Of a stretch of DNA of 64,000 nt, positions 31,604 through 43,880 are shown piece by piece. The DNA lies in assembly GCA_030248195.1 (NCBI GenBank), contig JASAND010030817.1, positions 28,903 to 92,902 of the forward strand, given 5' to 3'. Source of the stretch: Trissonchulus latispiculum. Taxonomy: Eukaryota > Nematoda > Enoplea > Enoplida > Ironidae. The stretch's first letter is position 1, and every line of letters starts with the position of its first letter. A program made the position numbers and the translations under genes. Under the pieces are notes generated by a model, which saw nothing but the letters and a program-made list of their open reading frames with translations, ran no database searches and was not told where the DNA came from.

Positions 31604-31983
31604 CTGGCTTATTTTTACTGGGGGGGGGGCGCCCCCCATTCGGCGACCTCCCCCCCACTCAAGGTTCCCCCCCATGAAAAGCCCCCATATATTTCGACCT
31701 CATCCCATAACCCACCGTATATAACCCAAAAAGTTGCCAAATTTTACCATTTTTACGCTAAATTTTCGACAAATTTTCCGGCTTCTCCGGATTTTTAACG
31801 AATTCTATTCTAGCGTAAAAAAACACCGAAAATTATTCATTTTTAGCGATTTTTGGCATGTTTTGCACAAAAAACGTAAAAAAATTAGCAAATTTTTTCC
31901 AAAAATATGCCTCCCCCATTTTTGGTGAGCCATGGGGGTCAACTTCGAGCCCCCCCATAAATTTTGGCCTAAAAATAAGCCAG
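31604..31983. mobile_element. TIR element (CTGGCTTAY family) in satellite
   Basis: 380 bp with ends CTGGCTTATTTTTACTGG and CCTAAAAATAAGCCAG; flanks CCAGA and CCAGG, a near-exact 5-bp duplication. Confidence 0.82.
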
Positions 31984-33164
31984 CCAGGGTCCGAACCCGG
32001 TCCAAAATCGATTTTTCGAGAAGTTTCCAAGTTTGGTGTCAAATGAAAGCCCATGGGGAGGCGAACATTTTTGTCATTGGAGGACCCCTCCAAAGTGGAC
32101 CCAGCGCCCTGTGGCACCCTGGCCAGGGTACGGACCCGGTCCAAAATCGATTTTTCGAGAAGTTTCCAAGTTTGGTATCGAATGAAAGCACATGAGGAGG
32201 CGAACATTTTTTGTCATTGGAGGACCCCTCCAAAGTGGACCCAGCGGCATGTGGCGCCCTGGCAAGGGGTCCTAATTGGTCAAAAATCAAAATTTCCAAA
32301 AGTTGTCAAATGTGGTATCAAATGAAAGCCCTTGGTGAGGCGAACATTTTTTGTCATTGGAGGACCCTTCCAAGGTGGTCCTAGAGCCCTGTGGCAGCCT
32401 GGCCAGGGTACGGACCCGGTCCAAAATCGATTTTTCGAGAAGTTTCCAAGTTTGGTATCGAATGAAAGCCCATGAGGAGGCGAACATTTTTTGTCATTGG
32501 AGGACCCCTCCAAAGTGGTCCCAGCGGCATGTGGCGCCCTGGCAAGGGGTCCTAATTGGTCAAAAATCAAAATTTCCAAAAGTTGTCAAATTTGGTTTTA
32601 AATGAAAGCCCTAAATGAGCTGAGCAACTTTTGTCATGTAACTGCATATCCAAGGTGACTGTGCTGGTTGGCTTTTAAAATAGCCTTCCTGCCTAAGATA
32701 ACGCACCTTGAATAAAGCTCTGAAAAGGCCATGAACAGTGGCCTTCCAGTCGAAGATGACGGACCGTGTAAAAAGTAAGTTGGCCATGAACAGTGGCCTT
32801 CCGGCCTAAGATGACGGACCGTAGTTCTGAAAAGGCCATGAACAGTGGCCTTCCAGCCTAAGGTAACGCACCGTGTAAAAAGTTCTGAAAATGCTATTAA
32901 CAGGCATTTTCCGCTTCAGCAAATACATTCAGTTAAACTAGAACGTTTTCAGCCAGCCTATTTACGGTACCTAGCTTTGCGTACATTGCGTTTGTACATA
33001 ATTTCTCTGACATGATTTTTCTCTGCAGCGAAAAAATAGGCGAAACTAGGAATACTAGGAAATACCCTCGACGGGCAACCAACTTGGTAGAATAGGGAAA
33101 GACTTGAATCTTAAATACACGGTGCATGGTTACAACTGAGATTCTGCTTTGGTGATATCTACAA

Positions 33165-33632
33165 TGGTGGCATCTACAAAACCTATACCAATTTAATCTA
33201 TAGGCTCTATTAAACAAATGTATGTATTGATTTGACCTTTCCGGTCAATGGTTAGAAAAAAATTGAATTTTGAAAAGTGGGTTTTTTTCCCGCCAACTCC
33301 AGGTCACCCCCAGGTCGCACCGGAGGGGTCAGAGCAGTGTGACATATATCATCATGAAGCGCAACAGATGCCCTACAGGTACATACAATCCGCTTTGGTC
33401 TAAGTCTTTCCAGTAGTTCAGGGTGGCCCGGCAAAGTTTGCCAAATTTCGGCACTTGGTCGGACCAAAATTTCCAAAAATTTCAAAGTCCCAAAAAATTT
33501 GCAGGGAAGCAGTGGGAGCAACCATAATACACCCTCCAGGGTTATTTTGGATGCTCTTCAAGATAGGCTATTAAAATCCTAGATAGCTCATACCGGTAAG
33601 CCCACACTGGGGGTGGGTTTTTTCCCGCCTGA
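33165..33632 (+). mobile_element. Right part of a GGGTTTTTTCCCGCC element
   Basis: Nearly the same as 58985-59485 apart from ending CCCGCCTGACTATA. Joined directly to the broken end of the Helitron-like copy at about 33150. Confidence 0.8.
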
Positions 33633-33639
33633 CTATATT

Positions 33640-34334
33640 ATTTTTTACTGGTCTCTAAAAACTTTGGCAAACCATAGATGGTTCATGATTGCGTCCAAAA
33701 ATTCGAAAAATGAATACTGATGTCTTTCACTGCACTTTTAATCGTGAACGTAAAAATATTACTTAACTTAATTTTGACTCTAAACTTTTGAATTAGATTT
33801 ATGGCACTGGCAACACTGGCTTTTACGAAGGTTTTCCAAACTATATACGTAGGGTACTTCCCTAAGCAAAATGGAAGTGAAGGTTTCTGCTGCATTTGTT
33901 TCTTTGTTGTTTGCTGCATTAGACATCACAATGTGATGATCATCACCCGAAGGTGCACAGTGTTAGCCAGGAAACTGGCCCGGTAAGGTTGGTCAAACAC
34001 AACTCAACCAAGTTGCCAGAAGGAGTCTCAAAGCCTGGTCGACGATTTATGCAAGAGTGTTTGCATTATGCTGAATATTTGGCGGAAACATTGAAGAAAT
34101 TTTATTTGAGAAAATTTGACATCGTTAGGTTCGGTTTGTAAAGGAAAACTGAGCATTTGCAAATAAAAAAGTCAGAATTTGAGTTTGACCTTGTTTAAGA
34201 CAGTTTAAATTCTATCATACTTTATTACGTATTCCTCTGAAAAACTCTGGCTCCGGCCCCCTTGCCTCCGGCTTCGGCCAGCCGGAGCCAGAGGTGCCAA
34301 CTCCGATCGGAGCCGGAGCCGATCCCTAAGCAAC
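33640..34334 (-). mobile_element. Right end of a hAT-like element (GGAGCC/GGCTCC type)
   Basis: The segment 34230-34334 is dense in CCGGAGCC/GGCTCCGG and ends GGAGCCGATCCCTA, the inverted TAGGGATCGGC tip. No partner tip was found, so the left boundary is not known. Short ORFs inside (33683-33986) are not recognised. Confidence 0.55.
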
Positions 34335-34558
34335 CTGATGTTTCCTGAAACATTTTGGCACACCTAATATTTCGTGAAACGCTGTGGTACACCTAAATGC
34401 ATTCTCGGAACACTTTTACACTATACTCACTCATAATGCGTTCACACTTGGCTTTGAGTCCGCGCGCCTCGTGGCGTGCCGTATGGATTATGCAGAGTAT
34501 AATGAATGATCGACAAACTGTGTGAAGCACAATATTTTGTAATGAAAAGCTTTATGCA

Positions 34559-34621
<63 letters not shown>

Positions 34622-34897
34622 AATGTTAAATATCTACAAATTATATTCTGACATATGTACGCCATATGAGTCTCGTTGTAGGACAGGCTCATATGTTAAG
34701 CTGTTGCAACTTGTTTTCCTTAATTTACAACCTCACTGTCACTACGGAACTCATACGAATGTATATATTGTACTTGCGGCGAAGAAGCACTTTTTGTTCT
34801 TGTTGTATAAAGAGGAACGTTTTCTGGTTTTATTGGTGGCGTTTTTCCTGAGGAAATTGTCCCTCGCCCTCTTGGCTTGTTGCTTTCGATTATTCTT

Positions 34898-34938
<41 letters not shown>

Positions 34939-34990
34939 CTCCCTACATACGTACCTATTCTTTGCATTCTAGGTGTCAGTTTGACATAAT
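34335..34990. repeat. Rearranged relatives of the 15123-15889 foldback, plus (TA)n
   Basis: 34340-34480 is the inverse of 15450-15580, and 34660-34806 matches the arm (TCGTTGTAGGACAGGCTC). They are separated by a (TA)n run at 34559-34620; a second run lies at 34901-34931. Confidence 0.7.
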
Positions 34991-36180
34991 GTTAGCTTCT
35001 AGCAGTGTTGATAGTGTACACGTGGGCTAACTCGGCTGTCCTTAATTTATTTGTATGCGCCCAGGAAAATGAGGGCATGGTGCATCCATCACATCTATAT
35101 ACGTAACTTTATATATACACTAAGCATAAGGTTTGTATATTACAGGAACTTATATATAAGCCGTTTTGATAGTTACATGCTTACAGAGTGTGGGCGCATT
35201 ATATAATCTGTACGTATATGTACACCTATAGTGTTAACTTATGTATATTGCTTCCTTTATAGATTTGAACCGCTTCTAAGAATATATTATAGTCTATATT
35301 CAAAGCGTTTGGACGATTATTCTTAGCAGTACGTATATATGTAGTATACGTATATATATATCATGAGTAAACCCTGTAAATTTGTTTTTTATTTTGTTTT
35401 ATTGTAATCGGGTCGGGTGACGCTATGTATGGTAAAGGGATGAGAACTCCATACCTACATATGTTTGTGCTACTGGAACATAGAATAAATTTTGCCCTCT
35501 ATTAGCAAATTTTGTATTGATTCTTTGTTATATGCTCGTATATGGATAAATGCGTATATATATATATGTCTCTTTCCCTGTAGGTACAGAACTGAACATG
35601 TAAATATATATAGTACGTCGCATGTACATGTAGATATATACAGAAGAGGCTGGTTACTTCGCCTCGCGTATATATATACGTACGTGTATTATATATATAG
35701 TCACTTTTTAGCGTATGCGTGTATAGAGTTTACTACTAATGCTTGTGTTCAGTTTTAGCTTTAGCTTTTATAAGCATACTTAACTTTGATATAGCCTCGT
35801 ATATATATTGAGCTTATTATATATATATATATACGTACGTAGCTATATGTATATATATATATATATATAAGTTCAGAATAGGTTATATATATGTATATAT
35901 ACTTACATATATAGTATATGCGTACCAGTATATATATACTTATGTATATACTAGGTTTATATGTAGCTAACTTCTTGTGGAACTGCTTAGCTCATTTCGT
36001 AGACTTGGAGATCCTCGGGAGACAATGAAGCTACACGGTTGAATCATGGATCTTATATACGTATATATATGTTACTCTGCATTTGTATATTCGCATGCTG
36101 ATCATAGATACGAGATTATACGCATACCTATATATGTATATATGTGCATTGTATATATATATATACATACATGTACGACA
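34991..36180. other. No gene; TA/TACGTA-rich DNA
   Basis: Frequent TACGTATATATA tracts and short (TA)n runs (35816-35870). No ORF or repeat family recognised. Confidence 0.5.
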
Positions 36181-36319
36181 CTTATAGTCAAGCGGGAAAA
36201 CCCCACTTGCAATTGCTGGAAATAACCCACTCCCAGGTATGAGATACCTGTATGAGCTAAATAGAATTTTAATAAGATTATCTTTAATAGCTTTCAAAAC
36301 TGGACTAAAAATTACAATA

Positions 36320-36370
<51 letters not shown>

Positions 36371-36371
<1 letters not shown>

Positions 36372-36767
36372 TGGCTTACTTCTACTGGGGGGGGGGGTGG
36401 GGGCCCCCCCCATTCGGCCCCCCCCCCCCCCCCATTCCCGGACCCCCCCCCCCCATCAAAAGCCCCCCCCCATAAATTCCGACCACCCCCCCCCCATAAC
36501 CCCAAAAATTGCCATTTTTAGCCAAAATTTTCGAACAGTTTTCCGGCTTCGCCGGATTTTTACCTAAATTTCCACTATTTTAGCTTAAAAAACACCCAAA
36601 ATTAGTTATTTTTTAGCGATTTTTAGCATTTTTTACGCAAAAAAAACCAAAAAATTTTTCAAAAAATATGCCCCCCCCCCCTTTTCGGGGCGCCCCCCCC
36701 CCCTCCTTGGGGGGGGGGGGCTTCGTCGAGCCCCCCCCCCCCATAAATTTTGGCCTAGAAGTAAGCC

Positions 36768-36769
<2 letters not shown>
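36371..36769. mobile_element. TIR element (CTGGCTTAC family) in (TA)n
   Basis: 399 bp with ends CTGGCTTACTTCTACTGG and CCTAGAAGTAAGCCAG, flanked by ATATA on both sides (5-bp duplication within a TA tract). Very long C and G runs. Confidence 0.87.
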
Positions 36770-36805
<36 letters not shown>

Positions 36806-36808
<3 letters not shown>

Positions 36809-37837
36809 GAAGAAATATATGTATTCACTAAAAAATGTATTTACTGTCCTATATCAGTAAATAAGGTATTTACTAGTAAGAACGGTATTTTCTTTAAACT
36901 TCCTATCTTTACACGTAAATACCATTTTTACTGAAACTCGTCCAGTAAATACTGTATTTTCTAGTAAATTCTGCATTTTGACTTAAACGCCTTTGTCTTT
37001 GTGTGTGGCTAGAGGTTCAAAGGGCATGCCGACGTCATATTTAAAGCCAATAGACAGGTCATACATTATCACAATATGTGCAAAGCATTGTTTCCCAGTG
37101 GGGCTCTCTTTTCAAATTCTCCAGTTTTGTCTGTTTCATTAGGCATCGTGCAAAGGGGGTACATGAAAATAAACTCCAGACGTTAAACATATTAGTTTAA
37201 CAAAACTAAGAAATTGTTTTAATTTCAACAGTTTTTAAAATCAAAACAGATATGTATGTATTATATAATCATAATGAATTACGATTAATTATAAATTAAT
37301 ACGTTGCTTAATGGTTTTAATCTTATTTAGTTTTCGTAATATAAAAATACACGAATAGCACTTTAAAACTTTAAGTAAACTTATATATAGTGTATTTATT
37401 TTTAAGTTCTGTATAAAATACAAAATTTATTAGAAAATACAGAAGACGTACATGTATCTGTTTTGATTTTAAAAACTGTGTTAAAAGTAGAACAATTTCT
37501 TAATTTTGTAAACTAATATTTTTAACTTCAGGAGTTTATCTTCATGCACCCCCTCCCCTATGCACATATTGTGATAATGTAGGACCTATCTTTTGGCTTT
37601 AAATATGACGTCGGCATGCCCTTTGAACCTCTAGCCACACACAAAGACAAAGGCGTTTAAGACAAAATACAGAATTTACTAGAAAATACAGTATTTACTG
37701 GACGAGTTTCAGTAAAAATGGTATTTACGTGTAAAGATAGGCAGTTTAAAGAAAATACCGTTCTTACTAGTAAATACCGTATTTACTGAAATTGGTCAGT
37801 AAATACAGTATTTACTGAATACAGAAATTACTGCGAC
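36806..37837. mobile_element. Foldback element, ~400-bp arms with AGTAAATAC repeats
   Basis: 1,032 bp with tips GTCG..CGAC inside (TA)n. The left arm to about 37258 and the right arm from about 37450 are reverse complements at high identity; the centre is AT-rich and non-coding. The first and last ~170 bp carry many AGTAAATAC/GTATTTACT words, some as CAGTAAATACAGTATTTACT dyads. A conserved GGCATGCCGACGTCATATTT block lies mid-arm. Confidence 0.9.
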
Positions 37838-37859
37838 ATATATATATATATATATATGT

Positions 37860-38100
37860 TCCATGGCTTACTTTTAGGCCAAAATTTATGGGGGCGGGCG
37901 ATATGGGGGGCTCAAAGTTGCACTCAAGATATGGGGGCTCACCAAAAATGAGGGGATTTTTTAAAAAATTGCAAATTTTCACGGTTTTTTGTGTCAAAAC
38001 TGCCAAAATCGCTAAAAATGACTACTTTTATGTGTTTTTAAGCTAAAATAGTGGCAATTTCGTTAAAAATCCGGCGAAAACTTCTTACGATTTACTGTAT
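37860..38100. mobile_element. One end of a CTGGCTTAC-family element
   Basis: Begins ATGGCTTACTTTTAGGCC, then the CCATAAATTTTGG-type interior reversed; the second end was not found. Confidence 0.5.
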
Positions 38101-38118
38101 ATTTAGGGTATGTATACT

Positions 38119-38497
38119 CAGGGTATTTTTTAGGGATTTTTTTTGGGGGGGGGGGGCTTTCCGGGGGGGGGGAAGAAATTTTCGGAGGGGGGGAAGATTT
38201 TTTGAAAAAACGGGCCAAAAAATAGAATTTTTTGGCGTATTTTGCATGGTGAAATGCTAAAAAAAGTTCTCAAAAGTGCCAGGATTTAAGCTAAAAATAG
38301 CTATTTTTACAACAGATCTCCGGCGAAGCTGGAAAATTTTTGAAAATTTGCCTATTTTTGGCAAAAATTTGGCCACCCAAAAAATCCCGGGGGGGAAGCA
38401 AAAATCCCGGGAGGGGGAACGCATTTTCGGGGGGGGGGGCGCATTTTCGGGGGGGAAGGTCAATCTCGGGGGCCCCCCACCTTTAAAAAAAACCCTG
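38119..38497. mobile_element. TIR element, CAGGGTATTTTTTAGGG family
   Basis: 379 bp, CAGGG..CCCTG ends, flanked by TATACT on both sides (38113-38118, 38498-38503). Interior G-runs. Relatives: 61184-61542 and probably 47570-47905. Confidence 0.72.
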
Positions 38498-38519
38498 TAT
38501 ACTATATATTTAATTAGGG

Positions 38520-38960
38520 TTTGCCCTAAGCTTTTGAATGAGGTATTGTTTGTCTAGGCCCTTTTGTATTGGATAAATTAAAATTTTTCGTGTCGGGGAA
38601 AACCCCACCCTAATTTTTTGCTGGGAGCGTGCCAGAACAATTTTGACGGTGCCATTCGAAAGAGCTGATTGTTTTTGTCTACATCAGAAAATACCAGCAT
38701 TTTTAGAAAATTCAGGAAAAATTGAATTTTGAAAATATTGTATGTTTAGCCCGTAAGCATAGGTAAATTATTATTTTAAGCATCCTATCACATAGAAAAC
38801 GTGTTTTTATTGCATTTAATGCTAAACGGGACCCATTTTAGTGAAATATTCGCCATTTTTGACGAAATTGAAAAATTTATATGTTTGAAATTGAAAACTA
38901 CGGATATGTTGTTATTTTAGGTTTTATACGTACGTACGTATATATGTTGGCACTAGGCAG
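38520..38960. mobile_element. Diverged GGGAAAACCCC element fragment
   Basis: Shares GTTTTTGTCTACATCAGAA-like and CATTCGAAAGAGC words with 57560-57640 and 58660-58800. The ends are not clear. Confidence 0.45.
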
Positions 38961-39379
38961 GGACGCGTATAGATAAAAAGAGAATTACAATTGAAACAGT
39001 TTAAGCCTTTCACTGGGTAATGTTGACAGGAGGCGCAGCTTATATTTCCTTCTTTGTACCTTTGACCGGCTGGCTTCAGGTCTTCCTCAATATATATATC
39101 TTGTCCAACCTAACCTCCCTCTTTGGCTCCTATTCCTATTAAAATGTCCCCTTTTGTGTGGAACAATTTTCTAATTTGAAGACATATATATAACATGTAC
39201 GTATATATACATATGTCGAAAGTATCTATCTGTCCTAGCCGTTAGCATAATATTGTCAGGCTTAGAGTAGTAGCATGTAAGTTTGTTGCATAAAATGCTG
39301 ACTTTTGGCCTGGCCGGCCTTTTTTGCCAGTTTAGGTTCAGTCAATCAAAATGGCAGTTATATATATATATACGTTTCG

Positions 39380-39444
<65 letters not shown>

Positions 39445-40365
39445 TGCCTTGGTCTGTATCTACGTACGTTATGCATATTTTGTGCATAGATTCATTTATA
39501 TATACATTGTATATAATATGTATGGATATATGATTCTCTCGCTTGATTCAGTTCAATTTAAATGGATCTTGACTTTTATTCACTTCATGTACGAACTTTT
39601 AAAAAGTATAATATGTAGCTGACTTTTGACACTCGTTTATATATCCAACCATTCTTTAGTGCTTATATGCTTATATAGGCAAATTTCTCACTTGCTTGTT
39701 CACGGAGTATATATATATACAAACTGGAGTTTTTTACTTTCGTTACCCCAAGATTTCAATTATGTATCAATCAATCAATTATAAGAATTCAATTTCGTAG
39801 TACTGGATCTCTCTGATGATGAGTATATTGGTCCTAATCCCGCCCTGGCCTATAATAAGTATAGCCTATTCCTCAATTTTATGCTATGATGATTGGTCAG
39901 GGCCTGAGGGATTATATACGACCGAAAGACTTTGACCAATTATGTAAGTTGTTCTTTATCACAGAAAATCCCATTTTACTAAATTTTGAGTACGTATATA
40001 TGTATTGGTATCTATTTATGTGGTTTTGCTATTTATGTATATATAATACAAAATATGGGTTTGTATAAATAATGAATGTATGTTTGTGATATTTCACAGT
40101 TATGATTTTGTTTAGTCGTGAAAAATGTGGAGTTTGTACTAATGTATGAGTTGTATATGTACTGATGTATGTTTAAATTTAGTGGTTGTATCTCTTGATC
40201 TTGTGTTTGTTAACATTCATACCTGACTATTTTCAAGGTTTATAAGTCTTGTACTTTATTTTGTAAATACCTAGGAGGTTTCATGATATGAATTACTTGC
40301 AGGATTAAACCGTCCCTTTCTTTTATGTCATGCACGTACGTATATATATATATATGTATATATAT
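38961..40365. other. No gene recognised
   Basis: AT-rich, with a (TA)n run at 39389-39436. Open frames here are short and composed of Ile/Tyr from TA repeats. Confidence 0.5.
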
Positions 40366-40841
40366 TAGGGATCGACCGGAATTCCGGTTCCGGTTCCGGT
40401 ACTTTTTGGTTCCGGTTCCGGTTCCGGTTTTTGAAAACGTACCGGAACCGGAACCAATTTTAGCCTATTATCAAAAGGAACAATTTTATTAAAAATTCCA
40501 AAAATTTTATCAAACTGCGATTCTCTTATAACCAGAATATGATTTATTCAAAAATTTTCGCCTGCGGCGCTATTGCATTACTTAGAATGTTTAGAATTTG
40601 TAATAATAATGTCTAATGTATCATTGTTATGAATACGTACGTATTAATATATTATAAAACAAAAATAATACTTCATAACTCAGATTAGATAGCTCAAGAC
40701 CGCCGAAACTTTTAAATTTAAGTAGTGGTAAAGATACCTAATGCTGAATTGAAATTATTGAAGCCTTGGCGTCGACCTATGCTATTTCAAAATTATACAG
40801 AGAGTGCACTGTTGTATAATCAAATATAAGTTTTAGCTTAA

Positions 40842-40884
<43 letters not shown>

Positions 40885-42233
40885 CTTTTTAAATGTTTAA
40901 ATCGAGACTGGACTTTTTGGACTGTTTATTGCTGTTTGTTTATTAATTATATAATCCAGTGCGCAGATCAACAGAATTACTAAAAAATTCTGGATGGAAC
41001 AAATAGCAAGGGTTCTTTAAAAATCTTTAGAAGAAACGTCATCTAAAATTTAAAAATCCTGATGAAGCTAGCCAAAAAGAAGAAATTTCGTTTAATTCAA
41101 GTTGGAGAAATTGTGCATTTGTACTTTCTTTGAAACTTGTGAAAAATACTTTTGGCTTGTATGTTTAATGGATGAAAACTTATACATTTCAACCATGCAA
41201 AAACATTTGCATTTTAATCAGAAAACTCCAATACCAAAGTATTTATACTGAGATATAATAACAAGCTAAGGAATTAAAAGCCGATGTTTTAAACAAGCCC
41301 AATTTTGTATTTAGCTGATGTTACCTAAGTTCATAACCAGATTAGATTTTACAATACAGAATTTGTACAAGAACAGTAATTTTCAGAAAAATTTTAATTT
41401 TGTCTGAGAATACAGAGAGAATAAAAGTAAACTAAAATGGTAATGGATATTTTTTGTTTTCTAAAAATGTAAATGGCATCATTATTTTTTATTTTGCGTT
41501 TTGAAAATTCTGCAACTTTTCCTGGAGCTCTAGTAAAGTTAAATGAACTTTTTGATTATGACTAGAAATTATCAGACAAGCCAGATAAAAACTAAACATG
41601 TTTATGGCGTATTTTGTCGAAAGCTGTAAGAGCAGTTTCTGGTGGTCGCAAAAATTTCGTGGGTTCACTTTCTATCTACTTATTTAGCTTAATTGAAAAT
41701 TCAGCTTAACTACATACGTATATAATTAAGAAATTAAATTTTATTTGCCTGTAAATCTCCTTTAAAAGTCAACTTGCAATCGATTAAATTATTCATCGAA
41801 ATTCCTATATATCTATATCTATATATATATATATATATATATATATAATGTAAAAATATAGATGCCGTTTAGTCATCGAAAATGTGCTCGAATAATCTAA
41901 ATCTGGCATATTCATAGCGTTTATAATTAATTTTAAATTTTAATTTTAAAGATATAGAGTAAAGTTTAACTATGCTATAAGAAAAAATCTCTTAATAAAT
42001 TGCAAATTTCATGTTCGTGCATTGAAATAACAACTATATAAAATATAAGTCAAACGTTATTACAATGTTCTAGTAACTACAAAAAAGCGAAAAATTGTGC
42101 AAAAATTGTCCAAAACGTCAGAAAAAAATTTCGATTTTTGTAGTGTTAAAGAGCTGGTTCCGGTTCCGGTTCCGGTTCCGGCTTTTTAAAGCCAGTTCCG
42201 GTTCCGGTTTTTTGGAGTTCCGGTCGATCCCTA
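40366..42233 (+). mobile_element. hAT-like non-autonomous element, GGTTCC subterminal repeats (complete)
   Basis: 1,868 bp with ends TAGGGATCGACCGGAATTCC and CCGGTCGATCCCTA, flanked by ATATATAT (8 bp, but low complexity). GGTTCC is tandemly repeated near both tips. AT-rich interior with TA insertions (40849-40880, about 41815-41846) and no transposase. The copy at 14387 is a truncated version. Confidence 0.87.
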
Positions 42234-42428
42234 ATATATATATATATATACATAGCTATATATAACTTTAGCTTCCTGTTTTTGAGAAGTAGCACATCTC
42301 ATGTGTCAAGTTTTTTAAACTGCATGGTATTTCATAGTATTTATATAAATAAATAAATCAATAAATATATAAATCTGTGTGTGAAGTGGGTGTCTTGGAA
42401 GCAAAGAAACTGGTACGTAACAAACATC

Positions 42429-43199
42429 CAGGGGCGTAGGCAGGGGGGGGGGAATTCCCCCCCCCCGAAACTCATTTGCCCCCCGGGAAATTTTCCGTGT
42501 CGGGGGAAATTTTACAAAATTTTACAATACAGAATTTTATTAATCGACTCAGAAAAATCTAATTTGCACATCAAATTACACTGTTAAATTTTAGCAAAAT
42601 GTGCTCTTAAAATAGGTTTCAATTATGCCATATTCTAAAAAGGTCTGTCTTTTAACTGGGGGCTACCGCCCCCAGACCCCCGCCTATTTTAGCTAAAGAT
42701 CTAACCTTTTGCACTTATAATCTAACAAGTTTGTAGAGATTGTTGTCTAAAAATGAGAAAACAGAAAGACATAGTTTCAGTAAGCGAATTTTACAGGAAT
42801 TTGAAATAGCACTATCCTTATTTATATATGCGATTTGAATGTCTGTTTCAGTAAGCGAATTTTACAGGAATTTGAAATAGCACTATCCTTATTTATATAT
42901 GCGATTTGAATGTCTATATAATCTTTTTAAATGTTTTCATTATGACTTTTATTACATTTTTCAAAAATTCTCCAGCTTCTGGGGGGCTCCGCCCCCCAGA
43001 CCACCCGCGTAGCTGCTGTATTTATGTACATGTATGCATTGTACCTCCGAAAATTTAGAAAACTCCGTTGTCATAACCTTAGTTTATGTTATCCCAAAAA
43101 AGTCTGAAACAAGCGAATAACGATTTTGAAAAACCTGGGTAAATGTTAAAAAATTTTGGATGTGCCCCCCCCCGAAATTTTTTTCTGGCTACGCCACTG
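42429..43199 (+). mobile_element. GCGTAG-family TIR element, with internal duplication
   Basis: 771 bp with ends CAGGGGCGTAGGCAGGG and CTGGCTACGCCACTG. The flanks CAAACATC and AAACATGC are only an imperfect match. It contains two GC hairpins (42657, 42979) and a 70-bp tandem duplication at about 42775-42915. The inverted relative at 63323 has a single copy of that segment. Confidence 0.75.
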
Positions 43200-43204
43200 A
43201 AACA

Positions 43205-43880
43205 TGCTGAGCTAACGAAATTCTGAATCGAAAAACGGACTTCAGATTCGTGTTCTTGGCGACAAAAATTTTTCGGTTTCCCTTGGTCCCCCCCCCTTAC
43301 GAATCGAAAATGTGATATATTTGAACTCAGCGTGACCAAATTTCAGCACATTTGGTCAAGTTTTAAGAATTTTGAGTGGTAGGGGGTAATCTGGAAAAGA
43401 CCCACTATGTCTTTACAGTCACAGAGGGCATTATACCCTTTGTATACCCTTTGTGGACGCAAAAATTGCTTATACCCTTACGAATCGAAAAAATCGAAAA
43501 TGTGATATATTTGAACTCAGCGTGACCAAATTTCAGCACATTTGGTCAAGTTTTAAGAATTTTGAGTGGTGGGGGGCTGTGTTTTTTTTTTGCGAAAAAA
43601 ACTGCGAAATTCCGCACTTTTTTTGAAAATTCCGCAACTTTTTTTGGAGCTCTGCGTAAAGTTCCGCAAAAATTTCTGGCCTCGAGTAGAAATTTTCAGC
43701 TATTTCTGATAATAAATCCACGTGTTTCCGGTACTTTTTGCAGAAAATTTCAAAAAAATTTTCGCGCCTTCGGCGCGTATTTCTGTAATGTAGACACCTT
43801 TCAGTCTTATGATAGGACTCTTGTCCGAGATGTGTAGAATACTTTGTAGTGAAAGCTAATTCCAATTCCAATAAAATTCT
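43205..43880 (+). repeat. Dispersed repeat with CGAAATTCCGC words and CGCGCC hairpin
   Basis: 43560-43880 is the inverse of 59720-60015 at high identity, differing by the presence of the hairpin at 43761-43777. 43211-43260 shares GCTAACGAAA..GAATCGAAAAAC..TTCAGATTCGTG with 51070 and 56450/56510. GTCTTTACAGTCACAGAGGG recurs at 43411 and 44712. Confidence 0.75.

Larger units (their letters stand above)
30060..33150 (-). mobile_element. Second copy of the Helitron-like element, truncated, with nested insertions
   Basis: Reverse orientation of 4713-8025: 33150-32920 matches the right part of the foldback, 32900-32680 the 58-bp repeats, 32620-31310 the 149-bp satellite, and 30540-30060 the tail. 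Both ends are lost: only one foldback arm remains and the terminal hairpin is absent. Two other elements (30700-31302, 31604-31983) are inserted in the satellite. Confidence 0.82.

Noticed and set aside
33683..33986. Small protein gene (62-78 codons)
   Set aside because: Frames on both strands overlap, inside a hAT-like terminal region; no recognisable motif.
42421..43207. Exact 8-bp target duplication for the 42429 element
   Set aside because: Flanks CAAACATC and AAACATGC match only if shifted by one base with a mismatch, so it was not counted with the exact cases.
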